From the NCBI RefSeq assembly GCF_004785795.1, contig NZ_SRRO01000001.1, positions 1,984,001 through 2,048,000 of the forward strand: 64,000 nt of DNA, in the 5' to 3' direction. This document shows, piece after piece, positions 9,416-17,866 of the stretch. Each line of letters opens with the position of its first letter. Position 1 is the stretch's first letter. The translations under genes were made by a program, and so were the position numbers. Under the pieces are notes generated by a model. That model saw only the letters and a list, made by a program, of their open reading frames with translations. It was not told the origin of the DNA and did not search any database. This DNA is from Nocardioides eburneiflavus (lineage in GTDB: Bacteria; Actinomycetota; Actinomycetes; Propionibacteriales; Nocardioidaceae).

Positions 9416-9607
9416 CTAGATGAGACCGACGATGCCGGCGTAGGTGGGCGGCGACTGCCAGGCGGCTGCGGCCCCCGCGGGACTCACAGCAGAGCTGGCC
9501 AGCCCGGTCGCGTGACCGACGACGGCTGCGGCAGCGAGTCCCTGCAGGGCACGACGGCGCGACAGGGGTAGTTGTCCGAGAGAGACAAACGTTTCGATAG
9601 GTGTCAT
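9416..9607 (-). CDS. Detached Tat-signal leader cistron upstream of inulin fructotransferase
   Basis: A 63-residue reading frame with a textbook twin-arginine signal: SRRRALQGL, a hydrophobic Ala/Val run, an AGAAAA cleavage region, then WQSPPTYAGIVGLI and a TAG stop. The stop lies 17 bases before the GH91 ATG and the frame differs from GH91, so the leader is not fused to the enzyme. The tail SPPTY resembles the sequence just before the conserved N-terminus of secreted relatives, so this may be the enzyme's original leader cut off by an indel or insertion. No Shine-Dalgarno precedes its ATG, but the predicted transcription start falls on that ATG, so leaderless translation is possible. A LacI operator lies within codons 4-8. 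It may be a real small exported protein or a broken N-terminus. Confidence 0.55.
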   Translation of the reverse strand: MTPIETFVSLGQLPLSRRRALQGLAAAAVVGHATGLASSAVSPAGAAAAWQSPPTYAGIVGLI

Positions 9608-9643
9608 GGCGGAAATCTAGGCTCAAAGTGGTGCATCTCACAA
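9584..9643 (-). promoter_or_regulatory. Promoter and LacI operator of the inulin fructotransferase
   Basis: On the minus strand TTGTGA (complement of 9638-9643) and TAGATT (complement of 9614-9619) are 18 bases apart. The expected start site, about seven bases on, coincides with the ATG at 9607. The operator ATCGAAACGTTTGTC (complement of 9584-9598) sits immediately downstream, as at the other promoters of the locus. Confidence 0.5.
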
Positions 9644-9672
9644 GGGTGTGGGAGTCGCTGAGCATCAAGGTC

Positions 9673-9691
9673 GGGCAAACGTCTCGATGGG
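9673..9691. promoter_or_regulatory. Upstream LacI-type operator
   Basis: GCAAACGTCTCGA within 9673-9691 differs by one base from the AAACGTTTCGA core. It lies about 85 bases upstream of the promoter-proximal operator of the GH91 transcript. Paired sites at this spacing are consistent with a repression loop, which is inference. It is unlikely to serve the alpha/beta hydrolase starting at 9763. Confidence 0.4.
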
Positions 9692-9762
9692 CAGTGGGGC
9701 CGCAGTGGCCGCCAGCGGGGCTACCGTGGGGTAACCAGCCCTCCGACCCCCCGCGAGGAACG

Positions 9763-10608
9763 ATGATCCCCCTGGCTCCGCAGACGGTCGTTCTCCACGG
9801 CCACGAGCTGTCCTACGTCGACAGTGGCTCAGGGCCGGTCGTCCTGTTCATCCACGGCATCCTGGGCTCGCAGCGCCAGTGGTCCCACCTCGTCGACCAG
9901 GTCGACGACGACCACCGCGTGGTGGTGCCCGACCTGTTCGGGCACGGCGACTCGGCGAAGCCGACCGGCGACTACTCGCTGAGCTCGCACGCCGCGACCC
10001 TGCGCGACCTGCTCGACCACCTCGGCATCGAGCGGGTCACGCTCGTCGGGCACTCGCTGGGCGGCGGCATCGCGATGCAGTTCTACTACCTCTTCCCCGA
10101 GCGGGTGGACCGGCTCGTGCTCGTCGCGAGCGGCGGCCTCGGGCGGGAGGTCAACCTCGTGCTGCGCTCGGCCACCCTGCCGGGCGCCGAGCAGGTCCTC
10201 GGCGTCATCGCCTCCGCGCCCGTCCTCGAGAAGGTGGAGGCGCTCGGCCGGGGCGCGCAGCGGGTCGGCTGGAAGCCCGGGGCCGACATCGGTGCCATCT
10301 GGCGCGGCTTCACCTCGCTCGGCGACCAGGAGAGCCGGCGCGCGTTCCTCGCGACCACGCGGGCGGTGATCGACTTCGGCGGCCAGAGCATCAGCGCGCA
10401 CGACCACCTCGAGTCGGTGACGCCGCCGCCGACGATGGTCGTGTGGGGATCGAAGGACCGGATGATCCCGGCGTGGCACGCGCTGAGCGCGCAGCGCGCG
10501 CTGCCCGAGTGCCGGGTGGAGCTGTTCGAGGGCGCCGGCCACTTCCCGCACCTCGACGACCCGGACCGCTTCGCGCGGGTGCTGCGAGAGTTCATGACCG
10601 AGGCCTGA
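9763..10608 (+). CDS. Alpha/beta-fold hydrolase
   Basis: A 281-residue alpha/beta hydrolase. The nucleophile elbow is GHSLGGG with Ser98; the oxyanion region is HGILGSQRQW; the charge-relay Asp lies near WGSKDRMIP and the His in GAGHFPHLD. There is no signal peptide. The ATG at 9763 follows GCGAGGAACG; the open frame extends upstream to 9601, but that extension crosses operator DNA and lacks family similarity. The closest families are epoxide-hydrolase-like and haloalkane-dehalogenase-like esterases, and the substrate is not predictable. It appears to be outside the fructan locus. Its 3' end overlaps the small membrane protein on the other strand by 17 bases. Confidence 0.85.
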   Translation: MIPLAPQTVVLHGHELSYVDSGSGPVVLFIHGILGSQRQWSHLVDQVDDDHRVVVPDLFGHGDSAKPTGDYSLSSHAATLRDLLDHLGIERVTLVGHSLGGGIAMQFYYLFPERVDRLVLVASGGLGREVNLVLRSATLPGAEQVLGVIASAPVLEKVEALGRGAQRVGWKPGADIGAIWRGFTSLGDQESRRAFLATTRAVIDFGGQSISAHDHLESVTPPPTMVVWGSKDRMIPAWHALSAQRALPECRVELFEGAGHFPHLDDPDRFARVLREFMTEA

Positions 10609-10768
10609 GGTCCGGCACTACCCGACCGACGAAGACGCCGAGACCAGCACTCAGCCACTCCTCGATGCCGAGGATCCAGAGCGCCAGCACAAGGACGAGC
10701 GCCACCGGCAGCTGCCAGGCCAGGCTGCGGCCGTACGACGCGAGGAGCTCGCCGGCAGTGCGGCTCAC
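10592..10768 (-). CDS. Small single-span membrane protein
   Basis: A 58-residue frame starting with GTG that overlaps the stop of the VOC protein gene by GTGA, which suggests coupling. It has an amphipathic N-terminus (SRTAGELLASYGRSLAW), one strong membrane helix (LPVALVLVLALWILGI) and a short basic tail. No family was recognised. Support comes from the overlap start, protein-like composition and the fact that the stretch is otherwise empty. The 3' end overlaps the convergent hydrolase gene by 17 bases. Confidence 0.45.
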   Translation of the reverse strand: MSRTAGELLASYGRSLAWQLPVALVLVLALWILGIEEWLSAGLGVFVGRVVPDLRPRS

Positions 10769-11181
10769 AGCGAGAAGTGGCCCGGCGCGAGGCTGCGCAG
10801 CACGCAGAACTCGTTGCCCTCGGGGTCGGCCATGACGACCCACGACTCCTCGCCGGTCTGACCGACGTCGGCCCGCGTCGCCCCGAGCGCGAGCAGTCGC
10901 TCGACCTCCTCGTCGCGGGAGCGGTCGACGGGGGAGAGGTCGAGGTGCATCCGGTTCTTGACGACCTTGCCCTCCTCGACCGCGGCCAGGAACATCGTCG
11001 GCGGCACGGGCCCGGACCGTACGGCGTCCAGCAGCGCCTGGTCGGTGGCGCGGGCCGGCCCCACCTCGACCAGCCCGGGCTCGCGCTCGAGCACGACCCA
11101 GTCCAGGGCAGCCGTCCAGAAGTCCGCCAGCCGGTCGGGGTCGTGGCAGTCGAGGGAGATCTCGGTGAGTCGGGAGGCCAT
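10765..11181 (-). CDS. VOC (glyoxalase/bleomycin-resistance) family protein
   Basis: A 138-residue vicinal-oxygen-chelate protein with two beta-alpha-beta-beta-beta modules: LTEISLDCHDPDRLADFWTA at the start and ESWVVMADPEGNEFCVLRS at the end. Family members bind a metal for isomerase, dioxygenase or transferase chemistry, or sequester small molecules; nothing here fixes the substrate. This actinobacterial subgroup is common and uncharacterised. The ATG at 11181 is chosen because the first strand begins right there. It is divergent from the glutaredoxin-like gene 33 bases away. Confidence 0.85.
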   Translation of the reverse strand: MASRLTEISLDCHDPDRLADFWTAALDWVVLEREPGLVEVGPARATDQALLDAVRSGPVPPTMFLAAVEEGKVVKNRMHLDLSPVDRSRDEEVERLLALGATRADVGQTGEESWVVMADPEGNEFCVLRSLAPGHFSL

Positions 11182-11214
11182 GCGTCGATCCAAGCACGGC
11201 CAATACTGGTCGCC

Positions 11215-11502
11215 ATGTTCGACCGGAAGCCCGACTCCGTCTCTGCCGCCGAGGGTGCCCGCGCGGCCGAGGAGGGCCGCGTGGTCGTCTACTGGCGCAA
11301 GGGCTGCCCGTTCTGCAGGCGCCTCCAGCTGACCCTGGGCAAGAAGGCCAGGGACGTCGTGTGGGTCGACGTCTGGGCCGATGCCGACGCGTCGGCGTAC
11401 GTCAGGAGCGTCAACGACGGCGACGAGGTCGTGCCGACCGTCGTGATCGGCGGCGTCCCGCACACGAACCCGCCGCCCGGCGACGTCCGCGCCGCCGTCT
11501 GA
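11215..11502 (+). CDS. Glutaredoxin/mycoredoxin-like protein
   Basis: A 95-residue thioredoxin-fold protein with the active-site motif CPFC in YWRKGCPFCRRLQ (about residues 28-40) and the cis-Pro segment EVVPTVVIGG. Actinobacterial proteins of this type reduce mixed disulfides with mycothiol (mycoredoxins) or resemble NrdH. The organism makes mycothiol, since mshB is in the window, so a mycoredoxin-like role is plausible but not proven. The 20-residue Asp/Glu/Ala-rich N-terminal extension is unusual. Start ATG 11215. Confidence 0.75.
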   Translation: MFDRKPDSVSAAEGARAAEEGRVVVYWRKGCPFCRRLQLTLGKKARDVVWVDVWADADASAYVRSVNDGDEVVPTVVIGGVPHTNPPPGDVRAAV

Positions 11503-11635
11503 GATCGGCGCGAGCCGGGCGGATTGCGCCAAACCCGCCACACCACCCTTCCGGGCGTGCCAGTGTGGGCGCGGCCCGAGTCGGTCGGACCCTCCCGTCG
11601 CGAGACGGGGGCGCAGCGAGCAGAGAGCACCCTCC

Positions 11636-14600
11636 GTGGCTTCGAGCACCATGACCCGGTCGCGCCCGACCTGGCCGGCAGTCGTCGTCCTCGCACTTCT
11701 CGGAGCGGTGCTCCCAGCGGTGCTCCCCGTGCCCCTCGCCGGGGCCGCCGACACCTCCGACACCTCCGACGCCGCCGATCGCGCCGCAGCCGAGCTGGCC
11801 TGCACGATCACCGGCACGAGTGGCGACGACGTCCTGGTGGGCGGGCCCGGTGACGACGTCATCTGCGGCGGCACCGGCGACGACGTGCTGCGCGGTGGAG
11901 GCGGGGACGACGTGCTGCGCGGTGGCGCCGGTGAGGACCGCCTCGTCGGCGGCGCCGGCGACGACTACCTCCAGGGCGGTCGCCACGACGACCGGCTCCG
12001 CGCCGGCACGGGGGACGACGTCCTGCGCGGCGGCCGCGGCAACGACCGGCTGCACGCCCGCGATGCCACCCGCTTCGAGGACGACCTGCGCTGCGACGAA
12101 GGCAGGAAGGACCGGGCGTACGCCGACGCCGGCGACAAGCTGTCCCGGACCTGCGAGCTCCCGCGCCGCAACGCGGCGCCCACCGACCTGGTGCTGGCGC
12201 CCGCCACCGTCGTCGAGAACGCACCGGTCGGCACCCAGGTGGGCGTGCTGACGGTCACCGACCCCGACGAGGAGGACACCCACCGCTTCACGCTCGCCAC
12301 GGGCACGGGCGACGCGGACAACGCGTCCTTCTCGGTCGACGGCCGGCGCCTGCTCACCGCCGCGGTGCTCGACTTCGAGCGCGACGCCACGCTCTCGCTG
12401 CGCGTCCGGGTGACCGACCGCGCCGGCGCGACGTACGACGAGGTGGTCGCGGTGTCGGTCCTCGACGTCGACGAGAACGCCTCCCCGACCGCCGTCGACG
12501 ACACCTTCTCCACCGACGAGGACACCTCGCTCGTCCTGCCCGTCAGTGGCCCCGGCAGCCCGGCGGCCAACGACGTGGACTCCGACCCGCTCACCGTCAC
12601 CGACGTGTCCGCCCCGTCGGGCGGCACGGTGGCACTCGCCGGCAGCACCATCCGCTTCACCCCCGACGCCGACCTCTGCGGCACCGCGGCCGGTCGATTC
12701 GACTACACCGTGTCCGACGGTCGCGGCGGCACCGACGTCGGCCGGGTCACCGTCGACGTCACGTGCGTGCCCGACGACCCGCAGGCGGTCGACGACTCCG
12801 CCACGGTCGACGAGGACGACCCGGCGCGCGCGATCCCCGTGCTCGCCAACGACACCGACGCCGACGGTGACGACCTGGTCATCGGCAGCGTCACCCAGCC
12901 CGACCACGGCACCGTCGTCATCACCGGTGGCGGCACGGGCCTCACGTACGCCCCGGACGCGAACTACTGCAGCTCCGCCGGGGGAGGTCCAGACACCTTC
13001 ACCTACAGCCTGGTCCCCGGAGGCTCGACGGCCGACGTCTCCGTGACCGTCACCTGCGTCGACGACGCTCCCGTGGCGGTCGACGACGCGGCGACGGTCC
13101 TCGAGGACTCCGGCGCGAGCGCGATCGACGTGCTGGGCAACGACACCGACGTGGACGGCGGCGCGAGGACGGTCGCCTCGGTGACGCAGCCCGACGACGG
13201 CGCCGTGGTCGTCACCGGTGGCGGCACCGGCCTCACCTACGCCCCCGACGCGAACTACTGCAACGCCCCGCCCGGCACCGTCGCGGACACCTTCACCTAC
13301 ACGCTGAACGGCGGCGACACGGCGACGGTCTCGATGACCGTGACCTGCGTCGACGACGCTCCCGTGGCGGTCGACGACGCGGCGACGGTCCTCGAGGACT
13401 CCGGCGCGAGCGCGGTCGACGTGCTGGCCAACGACACCGACGTGGACGCCGGCGCGAAGGCGGTCGCCTCGGTGACGCAGCCCGACAACGGCACCGTGGT
13501 CGTCACCGGTGGCGGCACCGGCCTCACCTACGCCCCCGACGCGAACTACTGCAACGCTCCCGGCGGTGGCGTCCCCGACGCCGCGGCCGACAGCTTCACC
13601 TACCAGCTCGGCGGCGGTTCCACGGCCACGGTGAGCGTCGCCGTCACGTGCGTGGACGACAGCCCCGTGGCGGTGGACGACGCGGTCACCACCGGCGAGG
13701 ACGAGCCCGCCGACGTGGACGTCCTGGCCAACGACACCGACGTCGACGGCGGCGCGAAGTCGGTCGCCTCGGTGACCCAGCCGGCCGACGGTGCGGTGAC
13801 GATCACGGGCGGCGGCAGCGGTGTCCGCTACGTCCCGGATGCGAACTCCTGCGGCCCTGACGCCTTCACCTACACCCTCGCGGGCGGGTCGTCCGCGACG
13901 GTGTCGGTGACGGTGACCTGCGTCGACGACGCCCCGGTGGCGATGGCGGACGCGGCGAGCCTCCTGGTCGACGCGGACGCGACGGCGATCGACGTGCTCG
14001 GCAACGACACCGACGTCGACGGCGGCCCGAAGGCGATCGGGTCTGTCACCCAGCCCGACAACGGCACCGTGGCCATCACCGGCGGCGGCACGGGCCTGAC
14101 GTACGCCCCGGACGCGGGCTACTGCAACACCGACCCGGGCGGGACCCCGGACACGTTCACCTACACGCTCAACGGCGGCAGCACGGCGACGGTGTCGGTC
14201 ACCGTCACCTGCGACGTCGCGCCGACGGCAGTCGCCGACGCGGCGACCGTCCTCGAGGACGCAGCCGCCACGGGGATCGACGTCCTGGCCAACGACACCG
14301 ACACCGACGGCGGTCCCAAGGAGGTCGGGTCGGTCACCCAGCCCGACAACGGCACCGTGGTCATCACCGGCGGCGGCACCGGCGTCACGTACGCCCCGGA
14401 CGCCGACTACTGCAACTCCACCGGCGGCGGGACCCCGGACACCTTCACCTACACGCTCAACGGCGGCTTCACGGCGACGGTGTCGGTGACCGTGACGTGC
14501 GTCGACGACGCCCCGGTGGCGGTCGACGACGCGGCGACGGTCGTCGAGGACTCCGGCGCGGGCGCGGTCGACGTGCTCGCCAACGACACCGACGTCGACG

Positions 14601-17600
14601 CGGGACCGAAGGTGATCGCCTCGGCGACCCAGCCGGCCGACGGCACCGTGGTCATCACCGGCGGCGGCACCGGCCTCACGTACGCCCCCGACGCCGACCA
14701 CTGCACCTCGGGCGCCGGCGGCGCGCCGGACACCTTCACCTACACCCTCGACGGGGGATCGACCGCCACCGTGTCGATGAGCGTGACCTGCGTCAACGAC
14801 GCGCCCGTCGCCGACGACGAGACCGTGGCCGGCGCGATCGGCAACACGACCCTCATCGGCGACGACCCGAGCGACGCCGCACCCACCGTGGCCCACGCGA
14901 GCCGTACGGTGAGCGCCGACCTGCTCGACGGGGACGTCGACGTGGACGGTCCCGGACCCCTCGTCGTCACGGCCGGCACGTTCGCCACCAACGACGGGGG
15001 CCAGGTCGTCCTCGAGGCCGACGGCGACTTCACCTACACGCCTGCCGCCGGCACGAGCTGCACGGACACCAGCGACTTCTTCGACTACACCGTCGCCGAC
15101 GCCGCGGCCACCCCGGCCACCGACACCGGCCGGGTGACGATCACGCTCAGCGAGTGCGTCTGGTACGTCTCGAACAGCGCGGCCGGCAACGCCGGGACCG
15201 CCGCTGCGCCGTTCGACACGCTCGCGCAGGCGCAGAGCGCCTCCGCGGCGAACCACACGATCTATCTCCTCGACGGCGACGACACCTCGACCGGCTACGC
15301 CGCGGGCGTCGACCTCAAGGCCGGGCAGCGCCTGGTGGGCGAGGTCGCGGAGCTCCGGGTGGGCGGCGTCCTGCTGCGCAGCGCCGTCCCCGCGGCCCGT
15401 CCGACGATCACCGACACCGACGCCGACGTGGTCACGCTGGCCGCCGGCAACACCGTGCGCGGCGTCGCGATCGACCCGCAGGGCACCGGTGGCGGCATCT
15501 TCGGCGGTGCCTCCGCCAGCAACGGCACGATCCACGACGTGCGGGTCGTCGACACCGGCACAGCCGGCACCCAGCCCGGCTTGGAGCTCGACGCGACCAC
15601 CGGCACGTGGGACGTCAGCGGCCTCGTCGTGCAGACCGGCGGCTCGACCGGCGCCACCGGCATCCGGCTCGCCAACGCCGGGACGGTCACGCTCGGCACC
15701 TCCGTCGGGGCCAACACCGTCACCACGAGCGGCGCCAAGGCGCTCGACCTCACGGGCACCGCCCTCGGCGCCGGCAGCGTCCTCGCCGAGGTCCGGTCCA
15801 CCGGGTCGAGCGTCGGCGGCGTCTCCCTCGTCAACACCACCGGCACCCTGGCGCTGGGCGACGGCTCCCTGGACGACCTGGTCCTGACCGGCGTCACCGG
15901 CTCCACGGCCGCCTTCCGCCTGTCCAACGCCGGCGCCGTCACCGTGCCCGGCGCGGGGACCTCGGACGTGTCCATCGACGGCGGCCCCGCCATCGACGTC
16001 ACCGGTACGCCCGGTGCGAGCCTGTCCTTCGACGACGTCGACTCGGCCAACAGCACCACCGACGGCATCAACCTCGCCGGCCTCGGCACCGGAACGTTCA
16101 GTGCCGGATCGGGCAGCACGATCACCAACGTCGGCGCCGGCGGCGTCGCCTTCGACCTCGACGGCGGCAGCGGCGCGGTCACCTACGGCGGCACCATCAC
16201 CAGCGACGTCGGTCGGCTCCTCCGGGTGACCGGCACCACCGGTGGGGTGAAGGACTTCAACGGCGCCATCACGGACAACGGTGACGGCGACGGCGGCGAG
16301 CTCGGCGTCCTGCTGACCGCCAACTCAGGTGCGACGGTGCGGCTCGACGGAGGCCTCGTCGTCCGTACGACCACCCAGCCGGCCTTCACCGCCACCGGCG
16401 GGGGCACGGTGGCGGTCCTCGACCCGATGGGCACCAACGCCCTGCAGGCGACCACCGGCACCCCGCTCACAGTCACCTCCACCACGATCCACGACGACGA
16501 CCTCACGTTCCGCCGCGTCGCGTCCAACGGCGCCGCGAACGGCATCGTGCTCAACGGCACGACCAACGCCAACGGCAGGCTCGTCGTGACCGGCACCGGC
16601 GGGTCGTGCACCGTGGCGATTCCGACCTGCACCGGCGGCGCCGTCCTGGGCTCCACGGGTGCCGGGGTCTCGCTGACCAACGTCCCCGGCGGCGTCGCCC
16701 TCACCGCCATGCGCATCGCCAACGGCGGCGACGACGGCATCCGCGCCACCACCGTCAACGACCTCGACCTCGTCGACTCGCTCGTCACTTCCAACGGCAA
16801 CAGCCACGTGGGCGGCGCCGAGGAGCGCGGCCTGGACTACCTCGACGTGACCGGGACGCCGCAGATCGTGCGTACGGTCGTGTCCGGCTCGGACGACTCC
16901 AACGCCCACATCCGCAGCACCACGGGCACGACCACGCTCGACGTCGACGGGTCGACCTTCACGGACTCGAAGAACAACGCCGGCCTGCGCCTGCGCGGCG
17001 AGCAGGGCTCGACGATGACCGCGACGGTGCAGCGCAGCGTCTTCTCGCTCAACGCCGATCCGGGCTTCTCGATGCAGACCGACTCGGCCAACTCGGCGAC
17101 CCAGACCCTGACCTTCAACGACAACGACCTCTCCGGAGGCAGCGCGAACGCCGCCCCGGGACGCCCGCAGGTGTCCATCAACGCCGGTGGCGGGGCGGTC
17201 GTGCGGGCCAGCGTGACCAACAACGACATCAAGAGCGCCTCCGGTGCGGAGATCATCCTGAACACGCTCGCCAGCCACACCGGCACCCTCGACGCGCGGG
17301 TCGTCGGCAACGACATCGACGACGCCCAGCCCGGCGCGCTCGACCCCCAGGTCGACAGCGGGTCGAGCATCTGGGGCTGGGCGCACGGCAGCGGCACGAC
17401 CCGCGTCGAGATCCGCAACAACACGATCGCCAACTGGGGCGGGCGGGCGCTCGAGCTGTCCCACAACGACGGCACGGGCGACGCGGACTACACGGTGGCC
17501 GGGAACACCTTCGGCGCCTCCGACGCGACGCCCAACGTCTTCGAGGGCGTGTACGTCTTCGCCGGCGGCCTCGGCACCGACACGAGCGACGTGTGCGTCG

Positions 17601-17842
17601 ACCTCGAGAACAACTCGGGCCTCGAGCAGCTCGGCAACCAGGGATTGCCGGACGTCGCCATGGACCGCTTCGGCAGCGCGGTCCTGAGGTTCGCCGACGT
17701 CAACGTCGCCACGGTCGCGGCGGTGCAGGCGAGCCTGCTCGCGAAGAACCCTGGGAGCCCAGGGCTCTACTTCGACACCTACGGCAACCCGCCGACCGCG
17801 ACCACCGCCACCACCTGTGCCCAGGCGGTCGGCACCCCATGA
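11636..17842 (+). CDS. Giant secreted multidomain surface protein (RTX, cadherin, Ig-like tandem repeats, beta-helix)
   Basis: A 2068-residue secreted protein. Sec signal at residues 1-38 (VVVLALLGAVLPAVLPVPLAGAAD). RTX-type Ca-binding nonapeptides (GGxGDDxLxGG) at about 62-142. A cadherin-like domain at about 182-280 (VVENAPVGTQVGVLTVTDPDEED). Eight to nine tandem Ig-like repeats of about 95 residues with VDDAATVLEDSG...VLANDTD signatures at about 283-1170. A right-handed beta-helix region with many N/G/T turns at about 1175-2040. There is no LPXTG or membrane anchor at the C-terminus, so it should be released or held non-covalently. Architecture fits an adhesin or extracellular matrix protein; no enzymatic motif was seen. 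The GTG at 11636 or the ATG at 11651 could start it. A 4-base ATGA at its stop leads into three collar genes. Confidence 0.85.
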   Translation: MASSTMTRSRPTWPAVVVLALLGAVLPAVLPVPLAGAADTSDTSDAADRAAAELACTITGTSGDDVLVGGPGDDVICGGTGDDVLRGGGGDDVLRGGAGEDRLVGGAGDDYLQGGRHDDRLRAGTGDDVLRGGRGNDRLHARDATRFEDDLRCDEGRKDRAYADAGDKLSRTCELPRRNAAPTDLVLAPATVVENAPVGTQVGVLTVTDPDEEDTHRFTLATGTGDADNASFSVDGRRLLTAAVLDFERDATLSLRVRVTDRAGATYDEVVAVSVLDVDENASPTAVDDTFSTDEDTSLVLPVSGPGSPAANDVDSDPLTVTDVSAPSGGTVALAGSTIRFTPDADLCGTAAGRFDYTVSDGRGGTDVGRVTVDVTCVPDDPQAVDDSATVDEDDPARAIPVLANDTDADGDDLVIGSVTQPDHGTVVITGGGTGLTYAPDANYCSSAGGGPDTFTYSLVPGGSTADVSVTVTCVDDAPVAVDDAATVLEDSGASAIDVLGNDTDVDGGARTVASVTQPDDGAVVVTGGGTGLTYAPDANYCNAPPGTVADTFTYTLNGGDTATVSMTVTCVDDAPVAVDDAATVLEDSGASAVDVLANDTDVDAGAKAVASVTQPDNGTVVVTGGGTGLTYAPDANYCNAPGGGVPDAAADSFTYQLGGGSTATVSVAVTCVDDSPVAVDDAVTTGEDEPADVDVLANDTDVDGGAKSVASVTQPADGAVTITGGGSGVRYVPDANSCGPDAFTYTLAGGSSATVSVTVTCVDDAPVAMADAASLLVDADATAIDVLGNDTDVDGGPKAIGSVTQPDNGTVAITGGGTGLTYAPDAGYCNTDPGGTPDTFTYTLNGGSTATVSVTVTCDVAPTAVADAATVLEDAAATGIDVLANDTDTDGGPKEVGSVTQPDNGTVVITGGGTGVTYAPDADYCNSTGGGTPDTFTYTLNGGFTATVSVTVTCVDDAPVAVDDAATVVEDSGAGAVDVLANDTDVDAGPKVIASATQPADGTVVITGGGTGLTYAPDADHCTSGAGGAPDTFTYTLDGGSTATVSMSVTCVNDAPVADDETVAGAIGNTTLIGDDPSDAAPTVAHASRTVSADLLDGDVDVDGPGPLVVTAGTFATNDGGQVVLEADGDFTYTPAAGTSCTDTSDFFDYTVADAAATPATDTGRVTITLSECVWYVSNSAAGNAGTAAAPFDTLAQAQSASAANHTIYLLDGDDTSTGYAAGVDLKAGQRLVGEVAELRVGGVLLRSAVPAARPTITDTDADVVTLAAGNTVRGVAIDPQGTGGGIFGGASASNGTIHDVRVVDTGTAGTQPGLELDATTGTWDVSGLVVQTGGSTGATGIRLANAGTVTLGTSVGANTVTTSGAKALDLTGTALGAGSVLAEVRSTGSSVGGVSLVNTTGTLALGDGSLDDLVLTGVTGSTAAFRLSNAGAVTVPGAGTSDVSIDGGPAIDVTGTPGASLSFDDVDSANSTTDGINLAGLGTGTFSAGSGSTITNVGAGGVAFDLDGGSGAVTYGGTITSDVGRLLRVTGTTGGVKDFNGAITDNGDGDGGELGVLLTANSGATVRLDGGLVVRTTTQPAFTATGGGTVAVLDPMGTNALQATTGTPLTVTSTTIHDDDLTFRRVASNGAANGIVLNGTTNANGRLVVTGTGGSCTVAIPTCTGGAVLGSTGAGVSLTNVPGGVALTAMRIANGGDDGIRATTVNDLDLVDSLVTSNGNSHVGGAEERGLDYLDVTGTPQIVRTVVSGSDDSNAHIRSTTGTTTLDVDGSTFTDSKNNAGLRLRGEQGSTMTATVQRSVFSLNADPGFSMQTDSANSATQTLTFNDNDLSGGSANAAPGRPQVSINAGGGAVVRASVTNNDIKSASGAEIILNTLASHTGTLDARVVGNDIDDAQPGALDPQVDSGSSIWGWAHGSGTTRVEIRNNTIANWGGRALELSHNDGTGDADYTVAGNTFGASDATPNVFEGVYVFAGGLGTDTSDVCVDLENNSGLEQLGNQGLPDVAMDRFGSAVLRFADVNVATVAAVQASLLAKNPGSPGLYFDTYGNPPTATTATTCAQAVGTP
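12774..14793 (+). repeat. Tandem Ig-like repeat DNA, seven units of about 285-300 bp
   Basis: Seven consecutive coding units begin near 12774, 13059, 13350, 13651, 13921, 14213 and 14501. Each encodes (V)DDAPVAVDDAATV-like starts and ends in TVSVTVTC. Units two and three (13059-13349 and 13350-13650) are almost identical over their first 200 bases, differing at only about a dozen positions, which implies recent duplication or gene conversion. Copy number could vary between strains. This is coding repeat, not a CRISPR or mobile element. Confidence 0.85.
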
Positions 17843-17866
17843 CGTACGAGACCACTGGAGGAAGCC

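Noticed and set aside
9601..9762. N-terminal extension of the alpha/beta hydrolase
   Set aside because: The extra 54 codons run through operator and promoter DNA of the opposite transcript; the ATG at 9763 has a good ribosome site and matches family starts.
12774..14793. CRISPR-like array
   Set aside because: Units are about 290 bp, divisible by codons and encode Ig-like domains; there are no short spacers or cas genes.
11411..15535. A 1374-codon open frame on the minus strand opposite the giant surface protein
   Set aside because: It is a by-product of high-GC codon bias and repeat coding on the plus strand: Val/Gly/Arg-rich, no motif, no ribosome site. The plus frame has signal peptide and domains.
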